Positions 1-8,164 of a stretch of 51,333 bases of DNA are shown here, one piece after another. Every line of letters starts with the position of its first letter. Position 1 is the stretch's first letter. The notes beneath the pieces are model-generated. The model was given only the letters and a program-made list of their open reading frames with translations. It ran no database searches and was not told where the DNA came from. A program made the translations under genes and the position numbers. The DNA is from an uncultured Clostridia bacterium (GTDB taxonomy: Bacteria > Bacillota > Clostridia > Oscillospirales > Oscillospiraceae): contig CAMOXK010000007.1 of NCBI GenBank assembly GCA_946629065.1, positions 1 through 51,333 of the forward strand, written 5' to 3'.

Positions 1-45
1 GTGATATGATAGGGCTAATTACTTGTTTTATCTGTTACACAGAAA

Positions 46-105
46 AGCAAAGAAATCAATTTGGAATTCACGATTCCTGACGAAAACGCTTTTTACGCAT
101 ATTGA
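46..105 (+). pseudogene. Remnant of a lipoprotein gene paralogous to the gene at 386-1075
   Basis: Read in frame from 46, this short stretch encodes KEINLEFTIPDENAFYAY followed by TGA. It closely matches the segment EINLEFTIPNEEEFAAY of the intact lipoprotein encoded at 386-1075, and the two DNA segments are also nearly identical around GAATTCACGATTCC. Upstream of 46 the frame has stops and no recognisable similarity, so the 5' part is lost or decayed. The 3' part is cut by the inverted-repeat element that begins at 105, whose first A completes the TGA. This is best explained as a duplicated lipoprotein gene broken by the element. The short length limits confidence. Confidence 0.6.
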
Positions 106-244
106 TACTACTTTCAAATAAGAAGCTTTAAAAAGGATTGCGAGACTTCAATTGCGCCAGACGAGGTGAAGGCCGCAGAGCATAATGGAGATATATGTTC
201 AAGGGGTTCAACGAAGTATGGCACAATTCTGGCCACAAGACTTT
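105..244 (+). mobile_element. Truncated copy of a small inverted-repeat element (MITE-like), copy 1
   Basis: This stretch is nearly identical to the reverse complement of 40940-41103. It starts with the same terminal sequence ATACTACTTTCAAATA, and the similarity runs to the CACAAGACTTT at about 244. The right terminal inverted repeat seen in the other copy is absent, so this copy is truncated or has a different right end. It encodes no transposase. An open frame without a start codon runs through it on the plus strand from 106 to 318, and another open frame covers it on the minus strand. Neither resembles a known protein. It interrupts the lipoprotein paralogue at 46-105. Confidence 0.7.
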
Positions 245-369
245 CTCTCCTGGCTTTTGTGGGCGACAAAGACGTGAAAGCACAGCTCTCCGATCTCAGG
301 GGAGGCAGTCCTGCCTGACATTTTGATCTCGGGACGGGACATGGGGATGGTCCCCTGCCCCATTCAAAT
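245..369. other. Unassigned stretch between the truncated element and the lipoprotein gene
   Basis: No complete gene is visible. An open plus-strand frame that comes through the truncated element ends at 316-318 with the peptide-like tail VGDKDVKAQLSDLRGGSPA. It might be the end of a disrupted gene or chance. A short GC-rich hairpin, GGGGATGGTCCCC, lies around 343-358 just ahead of the ribosome site of the next gene. Confidence 0.3.
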
Positions 370-385
370 GGAGGGAATAACAAGC

Positions 386-1075
386 ATGAAGCACGAACAT
401 AGACCAAGCTTTTTGGGCTTTATGAAAAACAAAAAAGCGGTCAGAATCATCTGTTTTTTTCTCTTGCTCTATACATTTCTGCTCAGCGCATGTGGAATCA
501 GTGATCTGGGGAAAGTTACTGAAACCTTTGATTTATCTGAATACGGGAAATTTGATGGTATCACGCCTTCCGCAAAAGATTATGTCCAAAAAGAGTTTCA
601 AAGGTATTTTCCGCAAACGATCCCTTCTACATATGAAAACGTGCACTACCATTTTGCCACAACCGATTATGGCAGTGCGTGTGAAATCAATCTTGAATTC
701 ACGATTCCCAACGAAGAAGAATTTGCCGCCTACATGGAAACGGTTGCTCCAAGGGAGGCCTTTCATGTTTTCCTCTATGATGACCGCTATCTGGAAACCT
801 TTATCGGGAAAAACTATATGAGCTTCTTCTCAGTAGACGGCGTGACGAAAGACTTCGTAGAAGACGGGCTGACGTTTAACTGGATTGATCACGCCTCCAT
901 CAAAAGGATCCTGATCGATCCGGAGCAAAGAACCGTTATCATTGTCTATTTGGAAGCACATAGCACTCTGTTTGCATCAGAAACGCTGAGGCTGGATTAT
1001 TTCCTTCGACGTTTCCACATCGATCCGAGGCAGTATGCCGCGGATTATGGGGACGGCTGGGAACGCATGTCCTGA
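386..1075 (+). CDS. Lipoprotein of unknown function
   Basis: The product is a 229-residue predicted lipoprotein. The start ATG at 386 is preceded by GGAGGG at a good spacing; the frame continues upstream, but that part lacks a signal. The N-terminus has basic residues, a hydrophobic segment (about residues 19-34) and the lipobox LSAC, putting the lipidated cysteine at residue 36. A second ATG 12 codons downstream would also give a sensible signal peptide, but its ribosome site is poor. The mature part is mixed alpha/beta in composition with no motif I recognise. A broken paralogue lies directly upstream (46-105), so the gene has been duplicated locally. Function unknown; the outer face of the cytoplasmic membrane is the likely location. 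Confidence 0.8.
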   Translation: MKHEHRPSFLGFMKNKKAVRIICFFLLLYTFLLSACGISDLGKVTETFDLSEYGKFDGITPSAKDYVQKEFQRYFPQTIPSTYENVHYHFATTDYGSACEINLEFTIPNEEEFAAYMETVAPREAFHVFLYDDRYLETFIGKNYMSFFSVDGVTKDFVEDGLTFNWIDHASIKRILIDPEQRTVIIVYLEAHSTLFASETLRLDYFLRRFHIDPRQYAADYGDGWERMS

Positions 1076-1470
1076 GTCAGTATACAGGGGGGGACGGCTC
1101 CTTGCTCCCCCTAACTCGACACGGCTGAATTCTGAATCCGCTTCGCGGGGGACCTCATCAAGCGCAAGAGATCTCCCCTTTGTCATGGCTTCGCGCAAGC
1201 GAAGGATCCCGACGGCGTCGGGTCGGTTTTCCGCGGCAGCCGAGAACGCTTGCTCCCGCCAGGGGTGAGATCCTTCGTCGGCTTCGCCTCCTCAGGATGA
1301 CACCCCCTTCCGATTCCGGGCTGCGCGCAGCCCGAAACCACCTCCCCCAAAGGGGGAGGCAGGCACAAGTGGCCCCCTTCCCCCTGTGCTCAGGGAAGGC
1401 TTTGCGCGGCAACCCGCTCCATAAGTACAGCTCACTGCTTCTCAATTCCAGAATCTTAATTCTAAAAACG
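1076..1470. repeat. Intergenic mosaic of palindromic repeats
   Basis: The gap lies between convergent genes and shows no coding evidence. It contains a degenerate copy of the TGTCATCC-type palindrome: a left arm around 1182-1210 (TGTCAT, then CGAAGGATCC) and a right arm at 1267-1302 ending CTCAGGATGACA. Next to it are GGGCTGCGCGCAGCCC (1318-1333), CCTCCCCCAAAGGGGGAGG (1342-1360) and a GGGAAGGCTTTGCG segment that recurs at about 9870 and 49650. The long open frames across it on both strands are products of the high GC content and palindromes. Confidence 0.6.
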
Positions 1471-1522
1471 AAATAAACCGAAAGCCTGTGAAAACGCGCG
1501 TTTTCACAGGCTTTCGATTTAT
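1471..1522. terminator. Bidirectional intrinsic terminator, overlapping the ricT stop codon
   Basis: This is an almost perfect palindrome. GAAAGCCTGTGAAAACGC pairs with GCGTTTTCACAGGCTTTC, flanked by A-rich and T-rich tracts on both sides. It can terminate ricT transcripts (minus) and rightward transcripts from the lipoprotein gene. The ricT stop codon (1519-1521) lies within its flank. Confidence 0.8.
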
Positions 1523-2868
1523 TCTGTCTTCTCCCCGGGGGCTTTGGGCTTGCGGGGTCTGCGGCGGCGGCTGCCGCGGTGCTGACCCTCGCTCCCGGAG
1601 CTCTGCTCCGGCTTCTCCCGCTTTTCGGTCTCCGGCTTTTCCTGGGAGGCCTTGTTCTCGGCCTTCACCGCCTTCACATGGCTGTGGCGGCGGGAATTGC
1701 TCTTGCGGTTCTCCTGGGGCTTGGGTTCCTTCTCGGCCTCGGCAGGCTTGTCCTGCTTCTGCTTGGGCTGCTTCTGGGGCTTCTTGCCCGGCTCGCTCTT
1801 TTTGAGTTCCGGCTTTTTCTCCGGCTGAGCGTCCCCGGGCTGCTCGGGCCGCTCGCCCCGGTTCTTCCGCCCGCCTCTGCGGCGGCCGCGTCTGCCCTCC
1901 TCCGGGCTCTGGGCGGCGTCGGCGGGGATCTCCGTCTCCTGGGGCTCTGCCACCATGGCAGGGATGTTCCACTCATCCTCGGGCCCCTCCTGGGACTCCG
2001 GCTCCTCGGGCACGTAGTTCAGCACATGGGGCGGCTCCTCCCCGTCCCGGGGTCTGCCGCCGGGGACAGCAGTCAGCTCGTTGGCCTTGTAGACATGCAG
2101 GGTGTCGTCCTTATCCTGGTCCAGCTTCACCTTCACGGTCTGGCGCAGCAGGTTCACCTGGGCGGCGGTGCCGTAGCCGTCGATGGTCTCCACAAAGGCG
2201 CCCTGCTTGGGCACCTTCTTGATCAGATCCTCATAGGCGTCCTGCTCATAGCGCAGGCAGCACATCAGGCGGCCGCAGCTGCCGGAGATTTTGGTGGGGT
2301 TCAGGGACAGGGACTGGATCTTGGCCATCTTGGTGGACACCGGCTGGAAGTCCTCCAAAAACTGGCTGCAGCAGAAGGGGCGGCCGCAGATGCCGATGCC
2401 GCCGATCATCTTGGCCTCGTCCCGCACGCCGATCTGGCGCAGCTCGATGCGGTTGCGGAAGATGCCGGCCAGGTCCTTTACCAGCTCCCGGAAGTCCACC
2501 CGCCCGTCGGCGGTGAAGAAGAACATGGTCTTGTTCCCCTCAAAGTTGCACTCCACATCCACCAGCTTCATCTCCAGGCCGTGCTCGGCGATCTTCTGCT
2601 GGCAGATCTGGAAGGCCTCCTTCTCCCGCTTCTTGTTCAGCTCCTCGATGCGGAGATCATCGGCGGTGGCGATGCGGGCCACGGGGCGCAGGGGCTGCAC
2701 CACGGCGGTCTCCTCCACCCAATGGTTGCCCCGGCTGCACTCGGCGATCTCCAGGCCCTTGGCCGTCTCCACGATGACCTTGACGCCGGTGGCGATCTCC
2801 ATGCCGTTGGGGGCGAAGGAATAGCTCTTGCCCCGGTTTTTAAAACGAATACTGACGATTTCGATCAA
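1519..2868 (-). CDS. ricT: PSP1-domain protein RicT (YaaT) with a long charged C-terminal tail
   Basis: The product is the PSP1/RicT protein, known in Bacillus subtilis (YaaT) as a subunit of the Y complex that affects RNase Y-dependent mRNA processing, sporulation and competence. The start is TTG at 2868: AGGAG lies 7 bases upstream and the family N-terminus IEIVSIRFKNRGKSY begins there. The open frame continues further upstream only because it overlaps holB. Conserved PSP1 signatures are visible: GGIGICGRPFCCSQFL, KISGSCGRLMCCLRYE, and cysteines typical of the Fe-S binding family. The B. subtilis protein is about 275 residues; this one is 449. The extra C-terminal ~170 residues are low-complexity (E, K, R, P, Q), probably disordered. 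The TTGA overlap with holB implies translational coupling. Confidence 0.92.
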   Translation of the reverse strand: MIEIVSIRFKNRGKSYSFAPNGMEIATGVKVIVETAKGLEIAECSRGNHWVEETAVVQPLRPVARIATADDLRIEELNKKREKEAFQICQQKIAEHGLEMKLVDVECNFEGNKTMFFFTADGRVDFRELVKDLAGIFRNRIELRQIGVRDEAKMIGGIGICGRPFCCSQFLEDFQPVSTKMAKIQSLSLNPTKISGSCGRLMCCLRYEQDAYEDLIKKVPKQGAFVETIDGYGTAAQVNLLRQTVKVKLDQDKDDTLHVYKANELTAVPGGRPRDGEEPPHVLNYVPEEPESQEGPEDEWNIPAMVAEPQETEIPADAAQSPEEGRRGRRRGGRKNRGERPEQPGDAQPEKKPELKKSEPGKKPQKQPKQKQDKPAEAEKEPKPQENRKSNSRRHSHVKAVKAENKASQEKPETEKREKPEQSSGSEGQHRGSRRRRPRKPKAPGEKTE

Positions 2869-3674
2869 TGTGATACTCCTCTTTCGGCGATGGCATCCAC
2901 CGCCAGCAATCCAAATAGTTGTTTCACGCCTGTGTTCACCCGCAGCATTTTCCGGCAGCGCTCCAGCAGGGCGTGCACTTCCAGAAGCTCCGCCGGACTC
3001 ATGCCCTCGCTGTCGGTCCGGCCGGTGAGGCGGTCCACCGTACAGGCACAGGCGCAGTCCAGAAAGTTTGTCATGGTCCGGGTGTCCATTTCTTCGCTGC
3101 GGGCGCACCAGCGCAGCAGCTCCGCCCGGTCGCCCCGGGCCACCTGCCGGAGGAAGTCCTCCGCCAGCTTCCTGCTCTCCGGGTCAAGGGCCGTTTCGCC
3201 GCCGAAGCGGCTCCACACGGCGCAGCGGGAGCGCACCGTGGGCAGCAGCAGGGCCGGGTTCTGGGCGCAGAGGATAAAATACACGCCTCTCGGCGGCTCC
3301 TCCAGCAGCTTCAGCGCCGCGTTCTGGGCGGCGATATTCATGGTGTCCGCATCCTCGATGAGGTAGACCTTCCGCTCGCTCTCGTTGGGCAGCACCGGCG
3401 CGTCCGCCGCCATGCGGCGCACCGTGTCCACGGGGATCTCCTTCTTGGGTCTTCCCTTGTCGTCCTCCGGCCGTTTCACACGGAGGATGTCCGGGTGGAT
3501 GCCCTCCTGCGCCTTGCGGCAGGACCGGCAAACACCGCAGGGGACCGGCCCGGAGGCCTGGCACACCAGGGCCGCGGCCATGTCCAGCGCCAGGGCCAGG
3601 CATTCTTCCCGGTCAGGAGCGGTGACGATGGTGGCGTGGGCGATCCGGTCCACGGAATCGAACTGCTGCGCCAT
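2865..3674 (-). CDS. holB: DNA polymerase III, delta' subunit
   Basis: The product is a subunit of the clamp loader, which places the beta sliding clamp on primed DNA. The 269-residue protein has the zinc-binding cysteine cluster of the family (C38, then C46, C49, C52 in PCGVCRSC), the AAA+ Walker B-like segment VYLIEDADTM and the KLLEEPPRG segment followed by the SRC sensor region (TVRSRCAVW). The N-terminus lacks a canonical GxxGxGKT P-loop, as expected for non-ATP-binding delta' subunits. It starts with ATG at 3674 after GGGAGGGG. It lies upstream of ricT with a 4-base overlap, the same pairing seen around holB in B. subtilis. A strong promoter lies at 3708-3736. Confidence 0.93.
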   Translation of the reverse strand: MAQQFDSVDRIAHATIVTAPDREECLALALDMAAALVCQASGPVPCGVCRSCRKAQEGIHPDILRVKRPEDDKGRPKKEIPVDTVRRMAADAPVLPNESERKVYLIEDADTMNIAAQNAALKLLEEPPRGVYFILCAQNPALLLPTVRSRCAVWSRFGGETALDPESRKLAEDFLRQVARGDRAELLRWCARSEEMDTRTMTNFLDCACACTVDRLTGRTDSEGMSPAELLEVHALLERCRKMLRVNTGVKQLFGLLAVDAIAERGVSH

Positions 3675-3707
3675 CGCTCTCCCCTCCCATCCTTTAGTAA
3701 CCGATAT

Positions 3708-3736
3708 ATTTTACAATTTAATTTCTCCCGCGTCAA
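3708..3736 (-). promoter_or_regulatory. Sigma-A-type promoter for holB-ricT
   Basis: On the minus strand TTGACG (3731-3736) and TAAAAT (3708-3713) are separated by 17 bp. The pair lies about 35 bases ahead of the holB start. Confidence 0.8.
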
Positions 3737-3783
3737 TCATAAAAACTTTCCTTTTCCGGTTTCCTTTCGCTTTCTCTTTCTTC

Positions 3784-3812
3784 TTGTGTTTTTCGCCGCT
3801 TCCTGATACAAT
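3784..3812 (+). promoter_or_regulatory. Sigma-A-type promoter for the CotH-family gene
   Basis: TTGTGT (3784-3789) and TACAAT (3807-3812) have a 17-bp spacer on the plus strand, ahead of the CotH-family gene. The divergent holB promoter is about 50 bp to the left. Confidence 0.65.
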
Positions 3813-3887
3813 AATTGAATCAGAAAGAAACGATTTGCCCGTGCTTTCGCCGGGTTTCCCCATTGTTTCCTTTTATTGGAGAATGCT

Positions 3888-6392
3888 ATGAAAAAGCTGC
3901 TGCTGATCATGTGTATCGTCGTTCTGGCCCTGTTCGGCCTGGTGGCCAACAACGTGGTGGACCTGCCTTCCGAAGTGCCCACTCCCGTCGGGACGAGCCT
4001 GCCCGCCGAGACGCGGGAAGAGACCGCTCCCGCCCAGGACTCCGACCGGGAGAGCCAAGGCTCCTGGCTGTCGTGGTTGACAGGCGGGCCTGAGGCGAAG
4101 GAGGAAGAGGACCCCGCCGGGCCTGAGCAGCCCTCCGCCAAGTATGACGATCTCCTGCAGATCTCGGAGCTCATGGCGAAGAACAAGGCCGCTGTGGCCG
4201 ACGCCTCCGGACGCTTCTTTGACTGGGCGGAGCTGGAGAACATCTCCGACGAGACCGTCTCCCTCTCCGGCTGGGCCCTGACAGACCGGGAAAATCAGGC
4301 CCGCTGGAGCTTTTCCGAAGGGGAGCTTGCCCCCGGCGCGCGTCTGGTGGTCTTCTTCGACGGGGAGACCGGCCCTTCCTTCTCCCTCTCCCAGGACGAG
4401 ACCCTCTATCTTCTCTCCCCCGAGGGCGCCCTGCGGGATCAGGTGCTCTGCTCCTCGGACCGGGCAGACTGCAGCCTGATCCGCAGCGGCGACGGCAGCT
4501 TTACCGAGACGCCCTGGATCAGCCCGGGCCTGGAAAACGGCAGCGCGGGCTACGAGCAATGGTGCCTCAGCCAGAGCGCCGGGCAGAGCCTGGTGATCAA
4601 CGAGGCCTGCGTCTATAACCGCCGTTTCGTGGCGGAGGGCAACTGGGACGCCTGCGACTGGGTGGAGATCAAAAACATCTCCGCCAACACCCTTGCTCTC
4701 GGCGGATGCAGCCTCTCCGACAAGGCGGACGAGAATCGCTGGACCTTCCCTGAGAACATGACCCTGGCCCCGGGAGAACTGCTTATCCTCTGCTGCCACA
4801 ACGACGAGGAGGAGGGCAGCATCGGCACCGCCCTGAACACGGGCTTTGATCTCAGCGCCGCCGGGGAGCAGCTCTATCTGCGAAACGCCTCCGGAGAGCT
4901 GCTGGACTATGTGGCCCTGCACGACATTCCCCTGGGCTGCAGCATGGGCAGACTGGAGGGCCAGCCCGGCTTCTTCTACTTTGCCCAGCGTACCCCCGGC
5001 ACCGAAAACGGCGAGGGCTGCCGCCGGGTCACCGACGCGCCCCTTACCGCCGAGCCCGACGGGGTCTACAACGACGTGGGCTCCGTCACGGTGACGCTCC
5101 TCTCCCCGGGCGAGATCCACTACACCCTGGACGGCAGCGTGCCCACCCTGGACTCCCCCGTTTACACCGAGCCGCTGCAGCTGAGCAGCACCGGCGTTGT
5201 CCGCGCCCTGGCCCTGGAGGAGAACACCTTGCCCAGCCCCGTTGCCACCTACAGCTATGTGATCAACGAAAATCACACCCTGCCGGTGATGAGCCTGGTG
5301 GTGGACGACATGGAGGATTTCAACAACATCTGGTACAACAAGGTCAAGCACCAGGATGTCTCCGCGAACCTGGCCCTCTATGATGGGGAGCACAGCTTTA
5401 ACCGGGCCTGCGCGCTGAGCATGAAGGGCTATACCAGTCTGGACCTGCCCAAGAAGAGCATGGGCGTCAGCTTCAAGGGCCGCTACGGCGGCAATCTGGA
5501 GGCCAATGTCTTCGACAACGGCGTGACGGAGTTTTCCTCCCTGGCCATCCGGGGCGGGCAGGACTACACCTTCTCCATTTTCCGCAACGAGCTCTTCCAG
5601 CGCCTGTGCGAGGAGGCGGGAGACGCCTGCCTGACCCAGGCCAGCAAATACTGCATCCTCTATGTGAACGGCCGCTACTTTGGCATCTACTGTTTGAAGG
5701 AGGACTTCTCGGATCAGTATTACGCCTCCCACGTCGGCGTCAGCGCAGGCAGCGTGGTGGGCAACAAGTGCCCGGTCAGCCTGGATTCGGAATTTCACAA
5801 CGAGGTGCTGTCCTTCATCTACAAAAACGACCTGAGCGTGGAGGAAAACTACCAGTACGTCTGTGACCATGTGAACATCGACAGTCTGATCGACTGGTTC
5901 CTGCTGGAGGGCTACTGCGCCAACACGGACATCCAGGGCAACACCCGCATGTACCGCTCCCCCGAGAACGGCAACAAGTGGCAGTTCTGCTTCTACGATT
6001 TGGACTGGGGCTTCTGGTACCCCAGAAGCGACTTTACCATCATCATGAACGAGATCGGCAACGCCGGCAACCAGATGCCGCCGCTGATCAAGAACCTGCT
6101 GAAAAACCACAGCTTCCGTGAGAGGGTGCTGAAACGCTTCGCAGAGCTGAACAGGACCGTCCTCTCCAACGAGCACGTCCTCGCCCTCATCGACGAGTAC
6201 CAGGCTCTTCTGGAGCCGGAGGTCCCCCGGGAGCGGGAGCGCTGGTATCTGAAGGCCGACCAGTGGTACGTCCGGGTGGACGAGCTGCGCCACTTTATCA
6301 CGGACAACAACTGGGAGATGCACAACATCGGCAACATCTGCTATTTCCTGAACGTGGGCGACATGGAGCGCCAGCAGATCTTCGGGCGCTGA
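3888..6392 (+). CDS. Secreted CotH-kinase-family protein with two lamin-tail domains and a chitobiase-type C-terminal domain
   Basis: CotH is an atypical kinase fold that phosphorylates secreted proteins in spore formers; members also occur as surface proteins next to carbohydrate-active genes. The ATG at 3888 follows GGAGA; a TTG four codons upstream is less likely. Domains in this 834-residue protein: an N-terminal hydrophobic export segment (residues 2-22); lamin-tail-like domains at about 100-190 (DWAELENISDETVSLSGW) and 236-345 (DWVEIKNISANTLALGG); a CHB_HEX_C-like beta domain at about 390-460 (IHYTLDGSVPT); and the CotH domain from about 468 to the end. The CotH part shows KKSMGVSFKGRYGG, a run ending NGRYFGIYCLKEDF, and FYDLDWGF near 702 with the metal-binding Asp region. 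The N-terminal segment is probably a signal anchor. Its substrate is unknown. Confidence 0.85.
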   Translation: MKKLLLIMCIVVLALFGLVANNVVDLPSEVPTPVGTSLPAETREETAPAQDSDRESQGSWLSWLTGGPEAKEEEDPAGPEQPSAKYDDLLQISELMAKNKAAVADASGRFFDWAELENISDETVSLSGWALTDRENQARWSFSEGELAPGARLVVFFDGETGPSFSLSQDETLYLLSPEGALRDQVLCSSDRADCSLIRSGDGSFTETPWISPGLENGSAGYEQWCLSQSAGQSLVINEACVYNRRFVAEGNWDACDWVEIKNISANTLALGGCSLSDKADENRWTFPENMTLAPGELLILCCHNDEEEGSIGTALNTGFDLSAAGEQLYLRNASGELLDYVALHDIPLGCSMGRLEGQPGFFYFAQRTPGTENGEGCRRVTDAPLTAEPDGVYNDVGSVTVTLLSPGEIHYTLDGSVPTLDSPVYTEPLQLSSTGVVRALALEENTLPSPVATYSYVINENHTLPVMSLVVDDMEDFNNIWYNKVKHQDVSANLALYDGEHSFNRACALSMKGYTSLDLPKKSMGVSFKGRYGGNLEANVFDNGVTEFSSLAIRGGQDYTFSIFRNELFQRLCEEAGDACLTQASKYCILYVNGRYFGIYCLKEDFSDQYYASHVGVSAGSVVGNKCPVSLDSEFHNEVLSFIYKNDLSVEENYQYVCDHVNIDSLIDWFLLEGYCANTDIQGNTRMYRSPENGNKWQFCFYDLDWGFWYPRSDFTIIMNEIGNAGNQMPPLIKNLLKNHSFRERVLKRFAELNRTVLSNEHVLALIDEYQALLEPEVPRERERWYLKADQWYVRVDELRHFITDNNWEMHNIGNICYFLNVGDMERQQIFGR

Positions 6393-6450
6393 GCATTTTT
6401 CAAGCTTCCCCCTGTTTAGTACGTTTTGAATAAAAAAGGAGGTTTTTGTC

Positions 6451-7164
6451 ATGAAAAAAGTCGGAGGCGCGATCCTGCGTGCCATCATCGCCATTCTGCT
6501 GATCGGCGGCATCGGGTTTCTGGTCACCAACGGGATGCGCCTGATCAATGAGAACAACTCCATGCAGAAGGAGGCCAAGATCGCCCTGGAGGACTATCTC
6601 AGCTCCGGTCAGGATCTCCCCGTGGGAGAATTCGTGAGCTATGAGGCCCGCTGGGTGCTGGGACCCTTCGCCACAGAGACGAAAACCAGCACCACCAACG
6701 GCATCTCCGCCACTGCCAGCGAACTGTCCTATTACTATCTGATCCTGGAAGAGGGCGATGGGCTCTCCCTGATGGCTCTGGAGGTGGAAAACGCCCAGGA
6801 TAACCAGACCTTGGAGCAGATGAGCGACTGGCTGGCAGGCGTGGACGGCTTCCCCTACGGCGGCGAGACTCTGAAAGTCCAGGGAAAGCTGGAGGAGATG
6901 AAGGACGCCGAGCTGCGCCGCTACTTCAGCGAAGATCTGCAGGAGATCTTCGGTCTCTCCGCCGATGACCCCGCCGTGCGCTACCTGGTCCTGGACACCA
7001 CCGCCGGACGGGACGGGATCTTCCTGATCGCTGCCGCTGTGGCGGTGGCTGCGCTGCTGATCGTTGTGATCGTCAAGAAGGCAAAGAAAAAGGCCCCGGT
7101 CCCCGTGACCGAAGCCCCTGCCGGGAACAACACGCCAAGGCCCTACGATCCCGAGATCCGCTAA
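6451..7164 (+). CDS. Membrane protein of unknown function, two membrane segments
   Basis: The start ATG at 6451 follows AAAGGAGG. The 237-residue product has a hydrophobic segment at about residues 8-27 and a second near the C-terminus (LIAAAVAVAALLIVVIV, about 192-208), followed by a basic stretch KKAKKKA. The roughly 160-residue middle part is probably extracytoplasmic, with a short cytoplasmic tail rich in P, E and A. I recognise no catalytic motif. It lies 58 bases behind the CotH-family gene in the same direction and may be co-transcribed, but no functional link is evident. Confidence 0.75.
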   Translation: MKKVGGAILRAIIAILLIGGIGFLVTNGMRLINENNSMQKEAKIALEDYLSSGQDLPVGEFVSYEARWVLGPFATETKTSTTNGISATASELSYYYLILEEGDGLSLMALEVENAQDNQTLEQMSDWLAGVDGFPYGGETLKVQGKLEEMKDAELRRYFSEDLQEIFGLSADDPAVRYLVLDTTAGRDGIFLIAAAVAVAALLIVVIVKKAKKKAPVPVTEAPAGNNTPRPYDPEIR

Positions 7165-7191
7165 TCGGCCGGAGGCCGGCAACTCCCCCGC

Positions 7192-7278
7192 TGTCATCCT
7201 GAGCGAGCCGAAAAGGCGAGTCGAAGGATCCTGAAAGGATAGATTCTTCGACTTCGCTGCGCTCCGCTCAGAATGACA
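7192..7278. repeat. TGTCATCC-type imperfect palindrome
   Basis: The left end TGTCATCCTGAGCGAGCC and the right end CGCTCAGAATGACA form inverted arms around GAAGGATCC and TTCTTCGACTTCG segments. The same architecture recurs at 36604-36708, in degenerate form at 1182-1302, and as a half copy at 48233-48266. It lies between convergent genes. Confidence 0.7.
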
Positions 7279-7339
7279 TGTTTCCTATGTCACACGGCTG
7301 CAGGGGCCGTTCACGAACGGCCCGCCGTCCCTCTGTTTT

Positions 7340-7489
7340 GTAGGGGACGGCCTCCCGGACGTCCCGGCGCGGCAGAGCTAATCATAAGAAAGCCTGGGCG
7401 AATCCGTATCATTGCCATGGTGCGGATTCGCCCAACATTTCTGCCGCTCCGGGCTCGTTTTGCCGGGCGCATCGTGATGCGCCCCTACA
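7340..7489. repeat. Composite palindromic element, copy 1 (outer hairpins plus GCGAATCCG core)
   Basis: The left module begins GTAGGGGACGGCC (7340-7369). The core palindrome TGGGCGAATCCG...CGGATTCGCCCA spans 7395-7434. The right module CGGGCGCATCGTGATGCGCC ends CCTAC (7464-7488). The same three-part layout occurs at 42412-42553, 45062-45215 and 49177-49324. Together with the TGTCATCC palindrome it accounts for most of the gap between 7165 and 7608; no gene is visible there. Confidence 0.7.
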
Positions 7490-7550
7490 GCGGGACGGGA
7501 AACGCGCAGGGCCTACCTCCTCCGCTTTTACCGCGCCTCCCTCAAACAAC

Positions 7551-7593
7551 AAAAAAGAAGCCACGAAAAACGCAGTTTTCGTGGCTTCTTTTT
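7551..7593 (-). terminator. Intrinsic terminator of the CD1247-like gene
   Basis: A strong hairpin (GAAGCCACGAAAA...TTTTCGTGGCTTC) is flanked by an A-run on the left and a T-run on the right, so it can work in both directions. It lies 15 bases behind the stop codon of the minus-strand gene. Confidence 0.85.
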
Positions 7594-7608
7594 GCATTCA
7601 CTTGGCGA

Positions 7609-8139
7609 TCACTGATCCTCGCCGTCTCCGTCCTCGTCGTCGCCCAGGTCGAACTCCAGCTCTTCGCCGCAGTTGGGGCAGCGGATGGAGCCCTTGGCCA
7701 GGGTCTCCTCGTCGAAGGTGATGACCTCTCCGCAGGAGGGGCAGGTGGCGTCATAGAGGACGCCGTCGATCTCCAGCTCCTCGTCCTCGTCGCTCTCTTC
7801 GGCCACGTCGTCCAGATCCTCGTCCTTGGCAAAGTTCAGGTCATAGATCTTGTCCGGATCCTCTTCCTCGTCCTCAAAGAATTCGTCCTCATCGTCCCAG
7901 CTGTGGTCGGGCACGTTGTAGGCGTCCACCATCTCTTCCAGATAGCTCAGATCCTCGCACATCTCGTCCAGGGTGTCTGCAAAGTCCAGACTGCCGGACT
8001 GGAGGTCCTCGATCTCATGAGCCATGTCGGACAGCAAGTCGGTCAGCGCCCCCCAGAGCTTTCCCTCCCGGGAATCGGGCTCCACGCCCAGTCCTGCGGT
8101 CAGTCCCTTCAGATAAGCAGCTTTTTCCACGATCGTCAT
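7609..8139 (-). CDS. CD1247-type acidic protein with a C-terminal zinc ribbon
   Basis: The product is a 176-residue acidic cytoplasmic protein. The N-terminal ~70 residues (KAAYLKGLTAGLGVEPDSRE, then a helical segment) match the domain named after Clostridioides difficile CD1247, found across Clostridia. A very acidic linker follows (DDEDEFFEDEEEDPDK), then a zinc ribbon with CPSC and CPNC pairs (about residues 132-155), then an acidic tail. The function of this family is not known. It starts with ATG at 8139 after GGGAGG, 77 bases behind efp, with an apparent terminator between them, so its expression may be partly separate from efp. Confidence 0.85.
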   Translation of the reverse strand: MTIVEKAAYLKGLTAGLGVEPDSREGKLWGALTDLLSDMAHEIEDLQSGSLDFADTLDEMCEDLSYLEEMVDAYNVPDHSWDDEDEFFEDEEEDPDKIYDLNFAKDEDLDDVAEESDEDEELEIDGVLYDATCPSCGEVITFDEETLAKGSIRCPNCGEELEFDLGDDEDGDGEDQ

Positions 8140-8164
8140 GATGAAAACCTCCCATCAATAATTT

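Noticed and set aside
114-407. A 97-codon frame on the minus strand across the truncated inverted-repeat element
   Set aside because: It is part of the repeat; no ribosome site and no homology to known proteins that I can name.
2869-3108. An N-terminal extension of RicT up to 3108
   Set aside because: The extension overlaps holB and shows no family similarity. The TTG at 2868 with AGGAG upstream fits the known N-terminus.
3873-6578. A 901-codon open frame on the minus strand opposite the CotH gene
   Set aside because: It is a shadow of a GC-rich gene: low-complexity composition (V, L, H, A, Q), no domain, no ribosome site, and it crosses the gap to the next gene.
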